A stretch of 64,000 bases of DNA from Mycobacterium shimoidei (lineage in GTDB: Bacteria > Actinomycetota > Actinomycetes > Mycobacteriales > Mycobacteriaceae), in NCBI GenBank assembly GCA_002101905.1, contig LQPU01000037.1:62001-126000 (forward strand), in the 5' to 3' direction. This document shows, piece by piece, positions 25,387 through 34,740 of this stretch. Every line of letters begins with the position of its first letter. Position 1 is the stretch's first letter. The notes below the pieces were generated by a model that was not told the origin of the DNA, did no database searches, and saw only the letters and a list, made by a program, of their open reading frames with translations. The translations under genes and the position numbers were made by a program.

Positions 25387-26394
25387 ATGAAGGTCGACGG
25401 CGGTCTTTTCAGCGAGCTCGCCCGGGTGCCGGAGTTGGCGCGCACGTTGGAACGACACGGCTACGACGGCTGCTGGACCGGCGAGATCAATCACGACCCG
25501 TTCCTGCCGCTGCTGCTGGCCGCCGAGCACACCTCGCGCCTGGAACTGGGCACCAGCATCGCGGTGGCATTCGCCCGCAACCCGATGATCGTCGCCAATC
25601 TCGGGTGGGATCTGCAGACCTATTCGCAAGGCCGGTTCATCCTCGGGCTGGGCACGCAGGTCAAGCCGCACATCGAAAAGCGATTCAGCATGCCGTGGAG
25701 CCATCCGGTACGGCGGATGCGCGAATTCGTGCTGGCGCTGCATGCGATCTGGGCGGCATGGAAGGACGGGACCAGGCTGGCGTTCGAGGGTGAGTTCTAC
25801 ACGCACACGCTGATGACCCCGATGTTCACCCCGGAGCCCCAACCGTTTGTCGCGCCGAAGGTCTTCATCGCCGCTGTGGGCGAGGCGATGACCGAGATGA
25901 CCGGTGAGGTCGCCGACGGATTGCTGGTCCACGCGTTCACAACCAAGCGCTACCTGCACGAGGTGACGATGCCGGCGGTGCAGCGCGGCATGCAGCGTTG
26001 CGGTCGTGAGCGGGGCGCATTCGAGGTGGCGTGCCCGGTGTTCACCGTAACCGGCAGGGACGACGCCGAATTGGCAGCCGGCGCGGCCCGGGTGCGCAAA
26101 CAGATCGCCTTCTACGGATCAACACCGGCCTACCGCAAAGTCCTCGAGCTGCACGGGTGGGGGGAAACGGCGGACGAGCTGCATCGGCTTTCGCGCAAAG
26201 GGGAGTGGGATGCGATGGCTTCGCTGATCGACGACGACATGCTCGAGGCGTTCGCGGTGGTCGCGCCGGTCGAAAAGCTGGCCAGCGCGCTGGCGAGCCG
26301 GTGCGACGGCGTGATCGACCGGGTCATGCCGTCGTTGCCACCCACCCTTCCCGAGGCCACCGTCACCGCGGTATTGCAAGAGCTGCGTCAGTAA
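25387..26394 (+). CDS. LLM-class F420-dependent oxidoreductase
   Basis: A 335-residue luciferase-like protein of a different subfamily from that at 21824. The N-terminus has LERHGYDGCWTGEINHDPFLPLL in pieces, then LELGTSIAVAFARNPM near residues 54-69 and QGRFILGLGTQVKPHIEKRF. The C-terminal half is typical (AVGEAMTEMTGEVADGLLVHAF). There is no good ribosome site before the ATG. It leads an operon with the P450, FdhF and VOC genes and has operator O6 35 nt upstream. Reduced F420 would come from an F420-dependent dehydrogenase elsewhere. Confidence 0.85.
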   Translation: MKVDGGLFSELARVPELARTLERHGYDGCWTGEINHDPFLPLLLAAEHTSRLELGTSIAVAFARNPMIVANLGWDLQTYSQGRFILGLGTQVKPHIEKRFSMPWSHPVRRMREFVLALHAIWAAWKDGTRLAFEGEFYTHTLMTPMFTPEPQPFVAPKVFIAAVGEAMTEMTGEVADGLLVHAFTTKRYLHEVTMPAVQRGMQRCGRERGAFEVACPVFTVTGRDDAELAAGAARVRKQIAFYGSTPAYRKVLELHGWGETADELHRLSRKGEWDAMASLIDDDMLEAFAVVAPVEKLASALASRCDGVIDRVMPSLPPTLPEATVTAVLQELRQ

Positions 26395-26403
26395 GGAGCC
26401 GCC

Positions 26404-27639
26404 ATGAGCACACCGACGATGGACGACGCCGCCAAGCTGCTGGCCGATCCGATGGCCTATACCGACGAGACGAAATTGCATGCGGCGCTGTCACATCTGC
26501 GCGCCAATGCACCCGTGTCGTGGGTGGATGTGCCGAACTATCGACCGTTTTGGGCGATCACCAGACACGTCGACATCATGGATATCGAACGCGAGAACAT
26601 GCTGTTCACCAACTGGCCGCGCCCGGTGTTGACGACTGCCGAGGGCGACGAGATGCAAGCGGCAGCGGGGGTGCGCACGCTGATTCACCTGGACGATCCG
26701 CAACATCGGCTGATGCGCGCGATCGGTGCGGATTGGTTTCGCCCCAAGGCGATGCGGGCGCTGAAAGTTCGCGTCGACGAGCTGGCCAAGATTTACGTCG
26801 ACAAGATGCAAGCCGCCGGACCGGAATGTGATTTCGTGCAAGAGGTCGCGGTCAATTACCCGCTCTACGTGATCATGTCGCTGCTGGGCATCCCGGAGGC
26901 GGACTTTCCCCGAATGCTGCGGCTCACCCAGGAGTTGTTCGGCAGCGACGACGCCGAGTTCAAGCGCGGCACCACCAACGAGGACCAGCTACCGGCGCTG
27001 CTCGACATGTTCAACTACTTCAACACGGTCACCGCGTCGCGTCGCGAACACCCGACCGAGGACCTGTCGTCGGCGATCGCCAACGCGCGCATCGACGGTG
27101 AGCCGCTGTCGGACATCGAGACGGTGTCGTACTACTTGATCGTCGCCACCGCCGGCCACGACACCACCAGCGCGACGATTTCCGGCGGCTTGCGAGCATT
27201 GATCGAGAATCCCGATCAGCACCAGCGGCTGCGCGACGATCTGGGATTGATGCCGCTGGCCACTGAGGAGATGATCCGTTGGGTGACTCCCGTCAAGGAG
27301 TTCATGCGCACCGCGGCACGCGACACCACCGTGCGTGGCGTCCCGATCGCCGCGGGGGAGTCGGTACTGCTGTCTTACGTGTCGGCGAACCGTGACGAGG
27401 AGGTGTTCGATGAGCCGTTCCGTTTCGACGTCGGCCGCGACCCCAACAAGCACCTGGCCTTCGGTTACGGCGTGCACTTCTGTCTGGGTGCGGCCCTGGC
27501 GCGCATGGAGGTGAGCAGCTTTTTCACTGAGCTGCTGCCCCGGCTGAAGTCGATCGAGCTGGCCGGCGACCCGCAGCTCGTCGCGACAACGTTCGTCGGT
27601 GGCCTCAAGCACCTGCCGGTGCGTTATTCGTTCCGGTAG
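26404..27639 (+). CDS. Cytochrome P450
   Basis: A 411-residue P450 with AAGGAG before the ATG. The I-helix motif is VATAGHDTTSA near residue 245, ExxR is in EEMIRWV, and the heme loop is FGYGVHFCLG with Cys near residue 360. It follows the LLM gene by 9 nt and precedes fdhF by 12 nt. No ferredoxin or reductase gene lies in the operon. Substrate unknown; the operon suggests successive oxidation of one hydrophobic compound. Confidence 0.9.
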   Translation: MSTPTMDDAAKLLADPMAYTDETKLHAALSHLRANAPVSWVDVPNYRPFWAITRHVDIMDIERENMLFTNWPRPVLTTAEGDEMQAAAGVRTLIHLDDPQHRLMRAIGADWFRPKAMRALKVRVDELAKIYVDKMQAAGPECDFVQEVAVNYPLYVIMSLLGIPEADFPRMLRLTQELFGSDDAEFKRGTTNEDQLPALLDMFNYFNTVTASRREHPTEDLSSAIANARIDGEPLSDIETVSYYLIVATAGHDTTSATISGGLRALIENPDQHQRLRDDLGLMPLATEEMIRWVTPVKEFMRTAARDTTVRGVPIAAGESVLLSYVSANRDEEVFDEPFRFDVGRDPNKHLAFGYGVHFCLGAALARMEVSSFFTELLPRLKSIELAGDPQLVATTFVGGLKHLPVRYSFR

Positions 27640-27651
27640 CTGTCCGGCAAG

Positions 27652-29964
27652 ATGGACGTCGTGAAGGACCGCGACGTCGACGTGCGCTACGACGAGCACG
27701 CGGTGCTGGCGAGGCCGCCGAAACGCGAGGCCGCCGGCGTCAAGGCGGTGCTGGTGTCGCTGCGGCGCGGGCTGGCGTCGATGGGCGTTGTCCGCACCGC
27801 GGCCTCGCTACTCCGACTGAATCAGCGGCAGGGTTTCGACTGCCCGGGCTGTGCGTGGCCGGAAGAGCACGGTGGCCGCAAGCTTGCCGAATTCTGCGAG
27901 AACGGCGCCAAGGCGGTCGCCGAAGAGGCGACCAGGCACGTGGTCACCGCGGAGTTCTTCGCCCGGCATTCGATCGCAGACCTGGCGTCGCGCCCCGAAC
28001 ACTGGCTGAGCCAGCAGGGCCGGCTCGCTCAGCCGATGGTGCTGCGTCCCGGAGACACCCACTACCGTCCGATCGACTGGGACGACGCCTACCGGCTGAT
28101 CGCCGACGAACTACACCGGCTGGCCAGCCCCGATGAGGCGGTGTTCTACACCTCCGGGCGCACCAGCAACGAGGCCGCGTTTCTGTACCAGCTGATGGTG
28201 CGCAGCTTCGGCACCAACAACCTGCCCGACTGCTCGAACATGTGCCACGAGTCCTCGGGCGCGGCGTTGGTCGACGCGATCGGCGTCGGCAAGGGCTCGG
28301 TCACCGTCGAGGACGTCACGCGCGCCGGCCTGATCGTGATCGCCGGCCAGAATCCGGGTACCAACCATCCCCGGATGCTGTCGGTGCTGGAGAAGGCCAA
28401 AGCCAACGGCGCGAAGATCATCGCGGTCAATCCGCTGCCCGAGGCCGGGCTGATCCGGTTCAAGGACCCCCAGAAGGTGCACGGCGTCATCGGGCGCGGA
28501 ATCCCGATCGCCGACGAGTTCGTCCAGATCCGCCTCGGCGGCGACATGGCGTTGTTCGCAGGTCTGGGCCGACTGCTGCTGGAGGCCGACGACCGCGCGC
28601 CGGGCAGCGTGGTGGATCGCGACTTCATCGCCGCGCATTGCTCGAATTTCGCCGAGTACGAAGCGCATACCCGCGCGGTCGACCTCGACACGGTGTTGGA
28701 GGCAACCGGGATCTCGCGAGATCAGCTGCAACGCGTCGCCGACATGATGGCCGCGTCGCAGCGGATCGTCGCGTGCTGGGCGATGGGGCTGACCCAGCAC
28801 CGACATGCCGTGCCGATGATCGCCGAAATCACCAACGTGCTGCTGATGCGGGGCATGATCGGCAAGCCAGGGGCAGGCTTGTGCCCGGTGCGTGGACACT
28901 CCAACGTGCAGGGCGATCGCACGATGGGGATCTGGGAACAGATGCCCGAAACGTTCCTTGCCGCACTCGACGAACGGTTCGGCATCGTCAGCCCACGCAA
29001 ACATGGTTTGGACACCGTCGGCGCCATTCGCGCCATGCGCGACGGGCGGGCCAAGGTGTTCATGAGCATGGGCGGCAATTTCGCGTCCGCGACCCCGGAT
29101 ACCGCAGTTACCGAGGCCGCCCTGCGCAGCTGTTCGCTGACCGTGCAGGTATCGACCAAGCTCAATCGCAGCCATGTGGTGCACGGGGCGACGGCGTTGA
29201 TCCTGCCGTCGCTGGGCCGTACTGACCGCGATATTCAGGCTGGCGTCAAACAGAAAGTGTCCGTGGAGGATTCGATGTCGATGGTGCACCTGTCGCGGGG
29301 CAGCCTGACCCCGCCCAGCGATCAGGTGCGCAGTGAGGTCGCGATCATCTGCCAGCTGGCCCGCACCCTGCTGGGTCCCGACCATCCGGTGCCGTGGGAG
29401 CAGTTCAACAACGACTACGACACCATTCGCGACGCGATCGCCGCCGTCGTCCCCGGCTGCGAAGACTACAACACCAGGGTTCGCCAGCCCGACGGATTTC
29501 AGCTGCCACACCCACCGCGCGATTCTCGCGAATTCCCCACTGACACAGGCAAGGCCAACTTCTCGATCAACCCGCTGCAATGGGTGCCGGTGCCGGAAGG
29601 GCGACTGGTGCTGCAAACCCTGCGCAGTCACGACCAGTTCAACACCACCATCTACGGTCTCGACGATCGATACCGCGGTGTCAAGGGTGGCCGACGGGTG
29701 GTGTTCGTCAATGCGGCCGACATTGCCAAGTTCGGCCTGCGAGCAGGCGACCGGGTAGATCTGGTGTCGGAGTTCGTCGACGGTGACGGGACGGTTCAGG
29801 AGCGGCGAGCCAAGGACTTCATGGTGGTCGAATACGCCACGCCGGTGGGCAACGCCGCCGCCTACTATCCGGAAACCAATGCGCTGGTAGCGCTGGACAA
29901 TGTTGCGGCAAAATCGAATACGCCGGTGTCGAAGGCGATCGTGATCAGACTGGAGCCGGTATGA
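27652..29964 (+). CDS. fdhF: FdhF/YdeP-type molybdopterin oxidoreductase
   Basis: A 770-residue member of the FdhF/YdeP family, to which M. tuberculosis Rv2900c belongs. The diagnostic N-terminal motif GFDCPGCAWPEEHGGRK lies near residues 62-78, then AEFFARHS and YTSGRTSNEAAF. CSNMCHESSG occupies the position of the active-site loop of formate dehydrogenases, and GKPGAGLCPVRGHSNVQGDR and the C-terminal dinucleotide-binding domain follow. The usual four-Cys [4Fe-4S] site is replaced by the DCPGC motif. Despite the gene name, formate oxidation is not established for this family. The ATG has only a weak ribosome site. It overlaps the VOC gene by ATGA. Confidence 0.88.
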   Translation: MDVVKDRDVDVRYDEHAVLARPPKREAAGVKAVLVSLRRGLASMGVVRTAASLLRLNQRQGFDCPGCAWPEEHGGRKLAEFCENGAKAVAEEATRHVVTAEFFARHSIADLASRPEHWLSQQGRLAQPMVLRPGDTHYRPIDWDDAYRLIADELHRLASPDEAVFYTSGRTSNEAAFLYQLMVRSFGTNNLPDCSNMCHESSGAALVDAIGVGKGSVTVEDVTRAGLIVIAGQNPGTNHPRMLSVLEKAKANGAKIIAVNPLPEAGLIRFKDPQKVHGVIGRGIPIADEFVQIRLGGDMALFAGLGRLLLEADDRAPGSVVDRDFIAAHCSNFAEYEAHTRAVDLDTVLEATGISRDQLQRVADMMAASQRIVACWAMGLTQHRHAVPMIAEITNVLLMRGMIGKPGAGLCPVRGHSNVQGDRTMGIWEQMPETFLAALDERFGIVSPRKHGLDTVGAIRAMRDGRAKVFMSMGGNFASATPDTAVTEAALRSCSLTVQVSTKLNRSHVVHGATALILPSLGRTDRDIQAGVKQKVSVEDSMSMVHLSRGSLTPPSDQVRSEVAIICQLARTLLGPDHPVPWEQFNNDYDTIRDAIAAVVPGCEDYNTRVRQPDGFQLPHPPRDSREFPTDTGKANFSINPLQWVPVPEGRLVLQTLRSHDQFNTTIYGLDDRYRGVKGGRRVVFVNAADIAKFGLRAGDRVDLVSEFVDGDGTVQERRAKDFMVVEYATPVGNAAAYYPETNALVALDNVAAKSNTPVSKAIVIRLEPV

Positions 29965-30410
29965 CCGGAGTCGACCACGTCGGGCTGTGTGTGGCCGATC
30001 TGGAAGTATCGCTGAGGTTCTACCGCGACGGCGTCGGGCTTGACGTGCTTGCCGACTTCACGCTCGACGCCGATCTCGAACCGCTACTGGGTGTGACGAC
30101 CTCCCATGTGCGCACAGTGTTCCTGGGCGCGGCCAACGACGGTGGCAAGCTCGAGCTCATCGATCTCGGCGAGCCGCGGCCCGAACCCCCCGGCCCCGGT
30201 GTGCCGCACCGCGGTCTGTTCCTGGTGTCGTTCGTGACACCGGTGCAGCCCGCGCTGGATCGGCTGGACGCATTGGGCATGGGCGGCAAACCCCGGATCA
30301 TGGCCGGGCTGGACGGCAGCGCGTGCGCGACCGTTGTGGATCCGGACGGCGTCACGGTCGAACTGCTGGAGCGGCCGGTAGCGCAACTCAGCTCGAGTCG
30401 AAATCAATGA
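29961..30410 (+). CDS. VOC-family (glyoxalase/dioxygenase fold) protein
   Basis: A 149-residue protein with the beta-alpha-beta-beta-beta fold. It begins TGVDHVGLCVADLEVSLRFY, where His6 is a likely metal ligand, and ends DPDGVTVELLER with a Glu ligand. Methylmalonyl-CoA epimerases have the same layout and begin with a similar motif, so epimerisation of a 2-methyl-acyl-CoA is one possibility, dioxygenase or glyoxalase activity another. It is translationally coupled to fdhF and is the last gene of the operon. Confidence 0.75.
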   Translation: MTGVDHVGLCVADLEVSLRFYRDGVGLDVLADFTLDADLEPLLGVTTSHVRTVFLGAANDGGKLELIDLGEPRPEPPGPGVPHRGLFLVSFVTPVQPALDRLDALGMGGKPRIMAGLDGSACATVVDPDGVTVELLERPVAQLSSSRNQ

Positions 30411-30766
30411 TATTACAGACAGTTTCACTGTAAGCAGATCAGCGTAGCGATCGTCGATGTCATCGAGCCGATAGCGCTCGGTGCAGAGCAGTAAGGGCAA
30501 GCCGACTCTTCGTAGCCACCGGGTAATGCGCAGTGATTTGTGCGCACCAGCAGGTGTTGACGGACGTACGGGCTGAGTTATGGAAGTTCAGGCAGCTCAT
30601 CAGCGACGGCGGCCAAAGCGCGCGCCATCATCGCTTCCTTGCGAACTATCTCGCTTTTGGATGTTTACTTACGCTGGACAAAGGTGCCTTGACCCAAGTG
30701 ATTATCAGCCAATATATTGAGCCAGAAGACTAGGCAATATTCACTTCAAGCTTATCTGGAGTGCGG
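30411..30766. other. 356-nt intergenic region
   Basis: No convincing gene is seen. It contains an inverted repeat TTACAG-N9-CTGTAA (30413-30433) directly after the VOC stop. It also holds an AT-rich stretch and the element AATATTCACTTC (30736-30747) just before the SDR start. A 66-codon open frame at 30533-30733 has no ribosome site or recognisable domain. Confidence 0.5.
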
Positions 30767-31633
30767 ATGGCAAGCGAGAGTCACACTAACCTTCGCGGCA
30801 GGACAGTGGCCGTGACCGGGGGCGCGCGGGGGATCGGTCGAGCGAGCGCAGCGGCGTTTTCCGCAGTAGGCGCCCGCGTTGCGATCGGCGATCTTGACGC
30901 CGAACTGGCACAGAAGGTCGCCACCGAAATCGGCAGCGCCACTGGGAGCGAGGTGGTGGGGCTATGGCTGGACGTCACCGATCCCGGCTCCTTCGAGCAC
31001 TTTTTCGATCAGGCTGAGGCTGCACTTGGCCCAGTGGACGTATTGCTTAACAACGCCGGCATCATGCCCACCGGTTTGTTCTTCGATGAGGACCCGGCAG
31101 TCACCGATCGGATAATCGACATCAACCTACGCGGGGTGATCGCCGGCTCGCGGCTGGCGATGCAGCGGTTCGTTCCCCGCGGCAACGGGGTCATCATCAA
31201 CGTGGCGTCGCTGGCCGGGGTCAGGGGGTTTCCAGCGGTGGCAACCTACTGTGCCACCAAGCACGCCGTGCTCGGTTTCAGCGAGGCGTTGGAAGCCGAG
31301 GTGCGTGAGCACGGCGTGAGCGTGGTTGTGGTGCTGCCTGGTGTAGTGCGCACCGAGCTGTCGGCCGGTGCCTCTCTACCGACCTGGATGGAGCGAGTTT
31401 CCACCGTCGACCCCGACGACGTCGCCATCGCAATACTTGCGGCGATGAGACGTGGGAAGTTTCGCGTCACGGTACCGGGCCGGTTGGGCGTCTTGCTGTT
31501 GCTGATGTCGCTAATGCCCATGAAGCTGCGGCGCTGGGCCGACCGCATTGCCGGTACCGGCCGGGCTTACGTGCAGGCCGACCCCGTACTGCGAGAAAGT
31601 TACCGGCACCGCATCTTCGGAGGTGGAGAATGA
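30767..31633 (+). CDS. Short-chain dehydrogenase/reductase
   Basis: A 288-residue SDR. The ATG at 30767 has GGAG 5-6 nt upstream; a GTG two codons earlier is the alternative. Motifs: VTGGARGIGRASAA near residues 14-27, NNAGIMPTG near 94-102, Ser in NVASLAG, and YCATKHAVLGFSE near 158-170. The C-terminal extension (MRRGKFRVTVPGRLGVLLLLMSLMPMKL, in pieces) is hydrophobic and may associate with the membrane. It overlaps the amidase gene by ATGA. Confidence 0.87.
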   Translation: MASESHTNLRGRTVAVTGGARGIGRASAAAFSAVGARVAIGDLDAELAQKVATEIGSATGSEVVGLWLDVTDPGSFEHFFDQAEAALGPVDVLLNNAGIMPTGLFFDEDPAVTDRIIDINLRGVIAGSRLAMQRFVPRGNGVIINVASLAGVRGFPAVATYCATKHAVLGFSEALEAEVREHGVSVVVVLPGVVRTELSAGASLPTWMERVSTVDPDDVAIAILAAMRRGKFRVTVPGRLGVLLLLMSLMPMKLRRWADRIAGTGRAYVQADPVLRESYRHRIFGGGE

Positions 31634-33048
31634 GCTCCGGCTGTGGCGACTTCCCGAACACCCTGACGGAGACGGCGGCAGCGCTGCGCTCGGGTGCAGT
31701 CACTTCTGTTGCGCTCACCGAGGCGGTCATCGCGCGGGCCGAGAAGCTCGACAGCATGATCGGTGTCTACCTTGCTAGGTTCGACGACTACGCGATGGCC
31801 GCGGCCGCGACGGCCGATGCAGAACTGGCCGCCGGAGTCGACCGAGGTCCGCTGCATGGGATTCCTTGCGGCGTCAAGGACGTCCTAGCGATGGCGGAGG
31901 GTCCGACCACGGCGCAGAGCTTGATTCTGGACTCGGCTTGGGGCGCGGGATGCGACGCCCCGGTTGTCGCCCGACTCAAGCGGGCTGGTGCGGTCATCAC
32001 CGGCAAGACCTCCGCGATGGAATTCGGCATCGGGCTCACCGACGCAGACAAGCCATTCCCTATTCCGCGCAACCCCTGGGACACTATGGCTTGGCCGGGC
32101 GGATCAAGCTCCGGGTCCGGTGCCGGAGTCGCCGCTGGTCTGTTCTACGCGGCGATCGGCACCGATACGCTTGGCAGCATCCGGATACCGGCCGGTTTCT
32201 GCGGGGTGAGCGGCCTGATGCCCACGTTCGGCCGGGTGCCCAAGTCCGGCTGCGTACCGCTCGGCTACAGCTTGGATCACGTTGGGCCGTTGGCCCGGAG
32301 CGCGGAGGACTGCGCTGCGGTGTTTGAGGTCATCGCGGGTCATCATCCCAGCGACCCCGACTGTGTGGACGCGCCGTTCGCTGCCGCTGCGAGTCTTACC
32401 GGCGACCTGGCGGGTGTCCGGGTGGGCGTGGTGACAGAGCAGCAGATCACTGCCGAGGCCGACCCGGCGCTGTTGCCCTCGCTCGAGGCCGCAGTGGCGG
32501 TGCTGGCGGAGCAGGGTGCGGATGTCCGTGATGTGCGGCTTCCTTACTCGGCCGAGGCGGTGACCGGAAGCATCGTGACGGTATTGGCGGAAGCGCTCGC
32601 CTATCACCGTGACGACTTGGCCCGACGCTGGGAAGACTATTCCGACATGACTCGCGCCATGATTGTCCAGGGAGCGCTCGTCTCGGGCGCGGATTACGTT
32701 CAGGCGCAGCGTGTTCGCCGTGTCACCCAGCACGCCCTCGCGGAGCTGTTCACCGAGGTCGACCTGATTGTCTGTCCTACCCTGAAGGTCGGTGCACCCA
32801 GTTACGATCTGCTCAAGTCACACTGCCAAGACATTAGTTGGCTGGCCGGGCTGGTCAACACCGTCTATTGGGATTTTGTGGGCAATCCCGTGCTCGCGGT
32901 TCCTATGGGGTTCACTTCAGGCGGGATGCCATTGTCAATGCAGATCGCCGCGCGGCCATTTGACGAGGCGACCGCATTGCGCGCCGGTCAGGTTTACCAG
33001 AAGCACACCAGCTGGCATTTGCAATGGCCAGCCATCTGTTGTGGCTAG
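31630..33048 (+). CDS. Amidase signature family protein
   Basis: A 472-residue amidase. The Ser-cisSer-Lys triad is visible: Lys in PCGVKDVLA near residue 81, cis-Ser in [14 protein letters not shown] near 157-170, and the nucleophile Ser in [14 protein letters not shown]. The usual double Gly before Ser is Leu-Gly here. Members hydrolyse amides or act as GatA in Glu-tRNA amidation; without GatB and with an SDR partner, a small-molecule amide is more likely. It is coupled to the SDR by ATGA and is followed after 26 nt by the GatC/AtzG-like small gene. Confidence 0.88.
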   Translation: MSSGCGDFPNTLTETAAALRSGAVTSVALTEAVIARAEKLDSMIGVYLARFDDYAMAAAATADAELAAGVDRGPLHGIPCGVKDVLAMAEGPTTAQSLILDSAWGAGCDAPVVARLKRAGAVITGKTSAMEFGIGLTDADKPFPIPRNPWDTMAWPGGSSSGSGAGVAAGLFYAAIGTDTLGSIRIPAGFCGVSGLMPTFGRVPKSGCVPLGYSLDHVGPLARSAEDCAAVFEVIAGHHPSDPDCVDAPFAAAASLTGDLAGVRVGVVTEQQITAEADPALLPSLEAAVAVLAEQGADVRDVRLPYSAEAVTGSIVTVLAEALAYHRDDLARRWEDYSDMTRAMIVQGALVSGADYVQAQRVRRVTQHALAELFTEVDLIVCPTLKVGAPSYDLLKSHCQDISWLAGLVNTVYWDFVGNPVLAVPMGFTSGGMPLSMQIAARPFDEATALRAGQVYQKHTSWHLQWPAICCG

Positions 33049-33074
33049 CTGCTTTTCGGCCCGAGGAGGAACGG

Positions 33075-33287
33075 ATGGAGACGAACACCTACGAGAGTTC
33101 GGTGCGTGCGATGCTCGCGGCGTCAGGGCTGTCGCCCGGCACCGACGAGATCACCATGCTCTGCGCTGGCTACCCTGTGTTGCGGGCCGCGATCGACGCG
33201 CTCTATGACGTCCCCGATGCCCGTTACGCTGACCCCGCCCTTCGATTCAGCGCCGCCGCCACCCCCCACGCCGACTGGGCATCCTGA
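33075..33287 (+). CDS. Small GatC/AtzG-like protein, probable amidase partner
   Basis: A 70-residue protein; GAGGAGGAACGG before the ATG at 33075 is one of the strongest ribosome sites in the window. The sequence has an N-terminal helix (YESSVRAMLAASGL), a middle helix (YPVLRAAIDALYDV) and a tail with DARYADPALRF. This helix-helix-tail layout resembles GatC and AtzG, small subunits that wrap around amidase-signature enzymes. No catalytic residues are expected. The assignment rests on layout and position, not on strong sequence identity. Confidence 0.65.
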   Translation: METNTYESSVRAMLAASGLSPGTDEITMLCAGYPVLRAAIDALYDVPDARYADPALRFSAAATPHADWAS

Positions 33288-33373
33288 CACGGAGGAGCCT
33301 CCAGGGTCTGCAAATTCAGCGGTAGTTCAGCAACCCGGAAAGGCATGGCACACAGTGTGTCAAACACGGCTGT

Positions 33374-34579
33374 TCAGCTCTGATTGCTCGGGGTCACCTC
33401 GAGCAGGTTACCGGCGATATCCGCCAGTGTGGCGTTGATACCGGCGAAGCTACGCAAATGCCGAATTTGCACAACGTCATTGATCATCATTTGACACGCT
33501 TGTATCCGAATTCGAGCCTCGATGGGCGTCCAGTTGAGGTGTACTTGCGTGGCAAGGTGTACCCACTCGTCGATGTACTCCCGTTGCGCGCGTCGGGCAT
33601 TGCGACAGTCGGGTTCGGGCAAGTAGGCGGTCTCCGACAGCAAAGTTGCGACGAGATAGGGATTTTCAAAGGCGAAGACTTGGTAACTGTGCACCACCCG
33701 CGCCAGCGCACTGGCCGGATCGGTTGCCCCTGCGACAGCGCGGCTGAAGTCCCGCCACAATGACTCGTTACCGCGAAATATCGCCGCCGACAGGATGTCC
33801 GTCTTAGCTGCGAAGTGGTTGTAGACGCTAGGTCCGGCGATACCCACTGCGGCGCCGATGTCGTCGATGCTAGTAGCCGAGAATCCCTTCTCGGCGAACA
33901 GGATCGTGGCAGCCGAAAGGATCGCCTCCCGGCGTGAGCGCACGGCGAGCGCACTGTGATGCTCGCCGTGATCAGCGGGAAAAAGATCAACGTCAGCGTG
34001 CAGCGGCATCGCGATAAGCTCACTCAACAGTGCGGTAAATGCTGGTTCCGGCAGCGAAAGGCGGTGAAATGAAACGCTGTTAGCCACACCAAGTGCACAC
34101 CATGCCAGCAAATCTGCTTCGGCAGACCCGAGGTTCGGACGTAGCTGACGGATATGCGCGGCGAGTCGTTGACCGATCCGTCGAGCGATCGTGCGCAGCC
34201 GGCGCCGACCCTGGGCGGTCAAATAACGGGCCTCTCGCCGCCATAGCACACCGACGCTGCGACGCTGCAGAATTACACCGGCCAACGTTTCCGCGATGTC
34301 GGCCGACGTGTCGACTGCGCGCAACGCATCCTCGAGGTTATCCAAGCTGTCTTCGACCACAGCTTCCAGCAGATCGTCTTTGCCCCTGAAATGTCGATAC
34401 AACGCAGACGGGCCAATGGCCACTGCTTCGGCGACCTCACTCATGGTGACATCGCCATATCCGCGCTTGTAGAACAGGTCAGCGGCCGCCTCGATGATCA
34501 ACCGTCGTCGGTTGCGTGGCCTGGTTCCTCTAGCCGGCCGGGTCGCCACTGACTTGCCGCCGCCACCGACCGGGGCCAT
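33374..34579 (-). CDS. Tandem TetR-family regulator (Mce3R-like)
   Basis: A 401-residue protein carrying two complete TetR units. The first DNA-binding domain is at about residues 22-75 (IIEAAADLFYKRGYGDVT, then GPSALYRHFRGKDDLL) and the second at about 210-262 (AILSAATILFAEKGFSATS, then GPSVYNHFAAKTDIL). Size, arrangement and the linker segment VLWRREARYL agree with Mce3R of M. tuberculosis, a 406-residue double TetR regulating mce3 and lipid genes. The ATG at 34579 has GAGGAG 4 nt upstream; an earlier ATG is not so placed. The gene stands between the amidase operon and the leftward aldehyde dehydrogenase/ligase genes. Confidence 0.85.
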   Translation of the reverse strand: MAPVGGGGKSVATRPARGTRPRNRRRLIIEAAADLFYKRGYGDVTMSEVAEAVAIGPSALYRHFRGKDDLLEAVVEDSLDNLEDALRAVDTSADIAETLAGVILQRRSVGVLWRREARYLTAQGRRRLRTIARRIGQRLAAHIRQLRPNLGSAEADLLAWCALGVANSVSFHRLSLPEPAFTALLSELIAMPLHADVDLFPADHGEHHSALAVRSRREAILSAATILFAEKGFSATSIDDIGAAVGIAGPSVYNHFAAKTDILSAAIFRGNESLWRDFSRAVAGATDPASALARVVHSYQVFAFENPYLVATLLSETAYLPEPDCRNARRAQREYIDEWVHLATQVHLNWTPIEARIRIQACQMMINDVVQIRHLRSFAGINATLADIAGNLLEVTPSNQS

Positions 34580-34625
34580 CGTACTCCTCGCAGACATTTA
34601 TGTTGCTATCACGCTTACACTAGCA

Positions 34626-34637
34626 AAACTTCACTTC
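34626..34637. promoter_or_regulatory. AAACTTCACTTC element upstream of the tandem TetR
   Basis: This element matches AATATTCACTTC (30736-30747, before the SDR-amidase operon) at 10/12 positions and the reverse complement of 38039-38050 (before the ligase at 37929) at 8/12. It may be a half-site for the tandem TetR. Evidence is position plus a short match only. Confidence 0.3.
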
Positions 34638-34740
34638 GCTAACGAACTTTCGGCGTTATTGCCGGTATATCGTTGTGTAACTGGCTACAACCATGCAGCT
34701 TCTTAATCGATGGTCCGAATTGGTAGCTAGGATAGAATCA

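Noticed and set aside
28111..29631. 506-codon minus-strand open frame inside fdhF
   Set aside because: Mirror frame of a high-GC gene; the plus strand has all FdhF motifs in order.
30533..30733. 66-codon open frame in the gap before the SDR-amidase operon
   Set aside because: No ribosome site, no recognisable domain, and codon use unlike the neighbours; treated as chance.
34604..34622. TGCTATCA-CGC-TTACACTA, resembling the O1-O6 operator, upstream of the tandem TetR
   Set aside because: The right arm matches 7/8 but the left only 5/8, and the arms pair poorly with each other.
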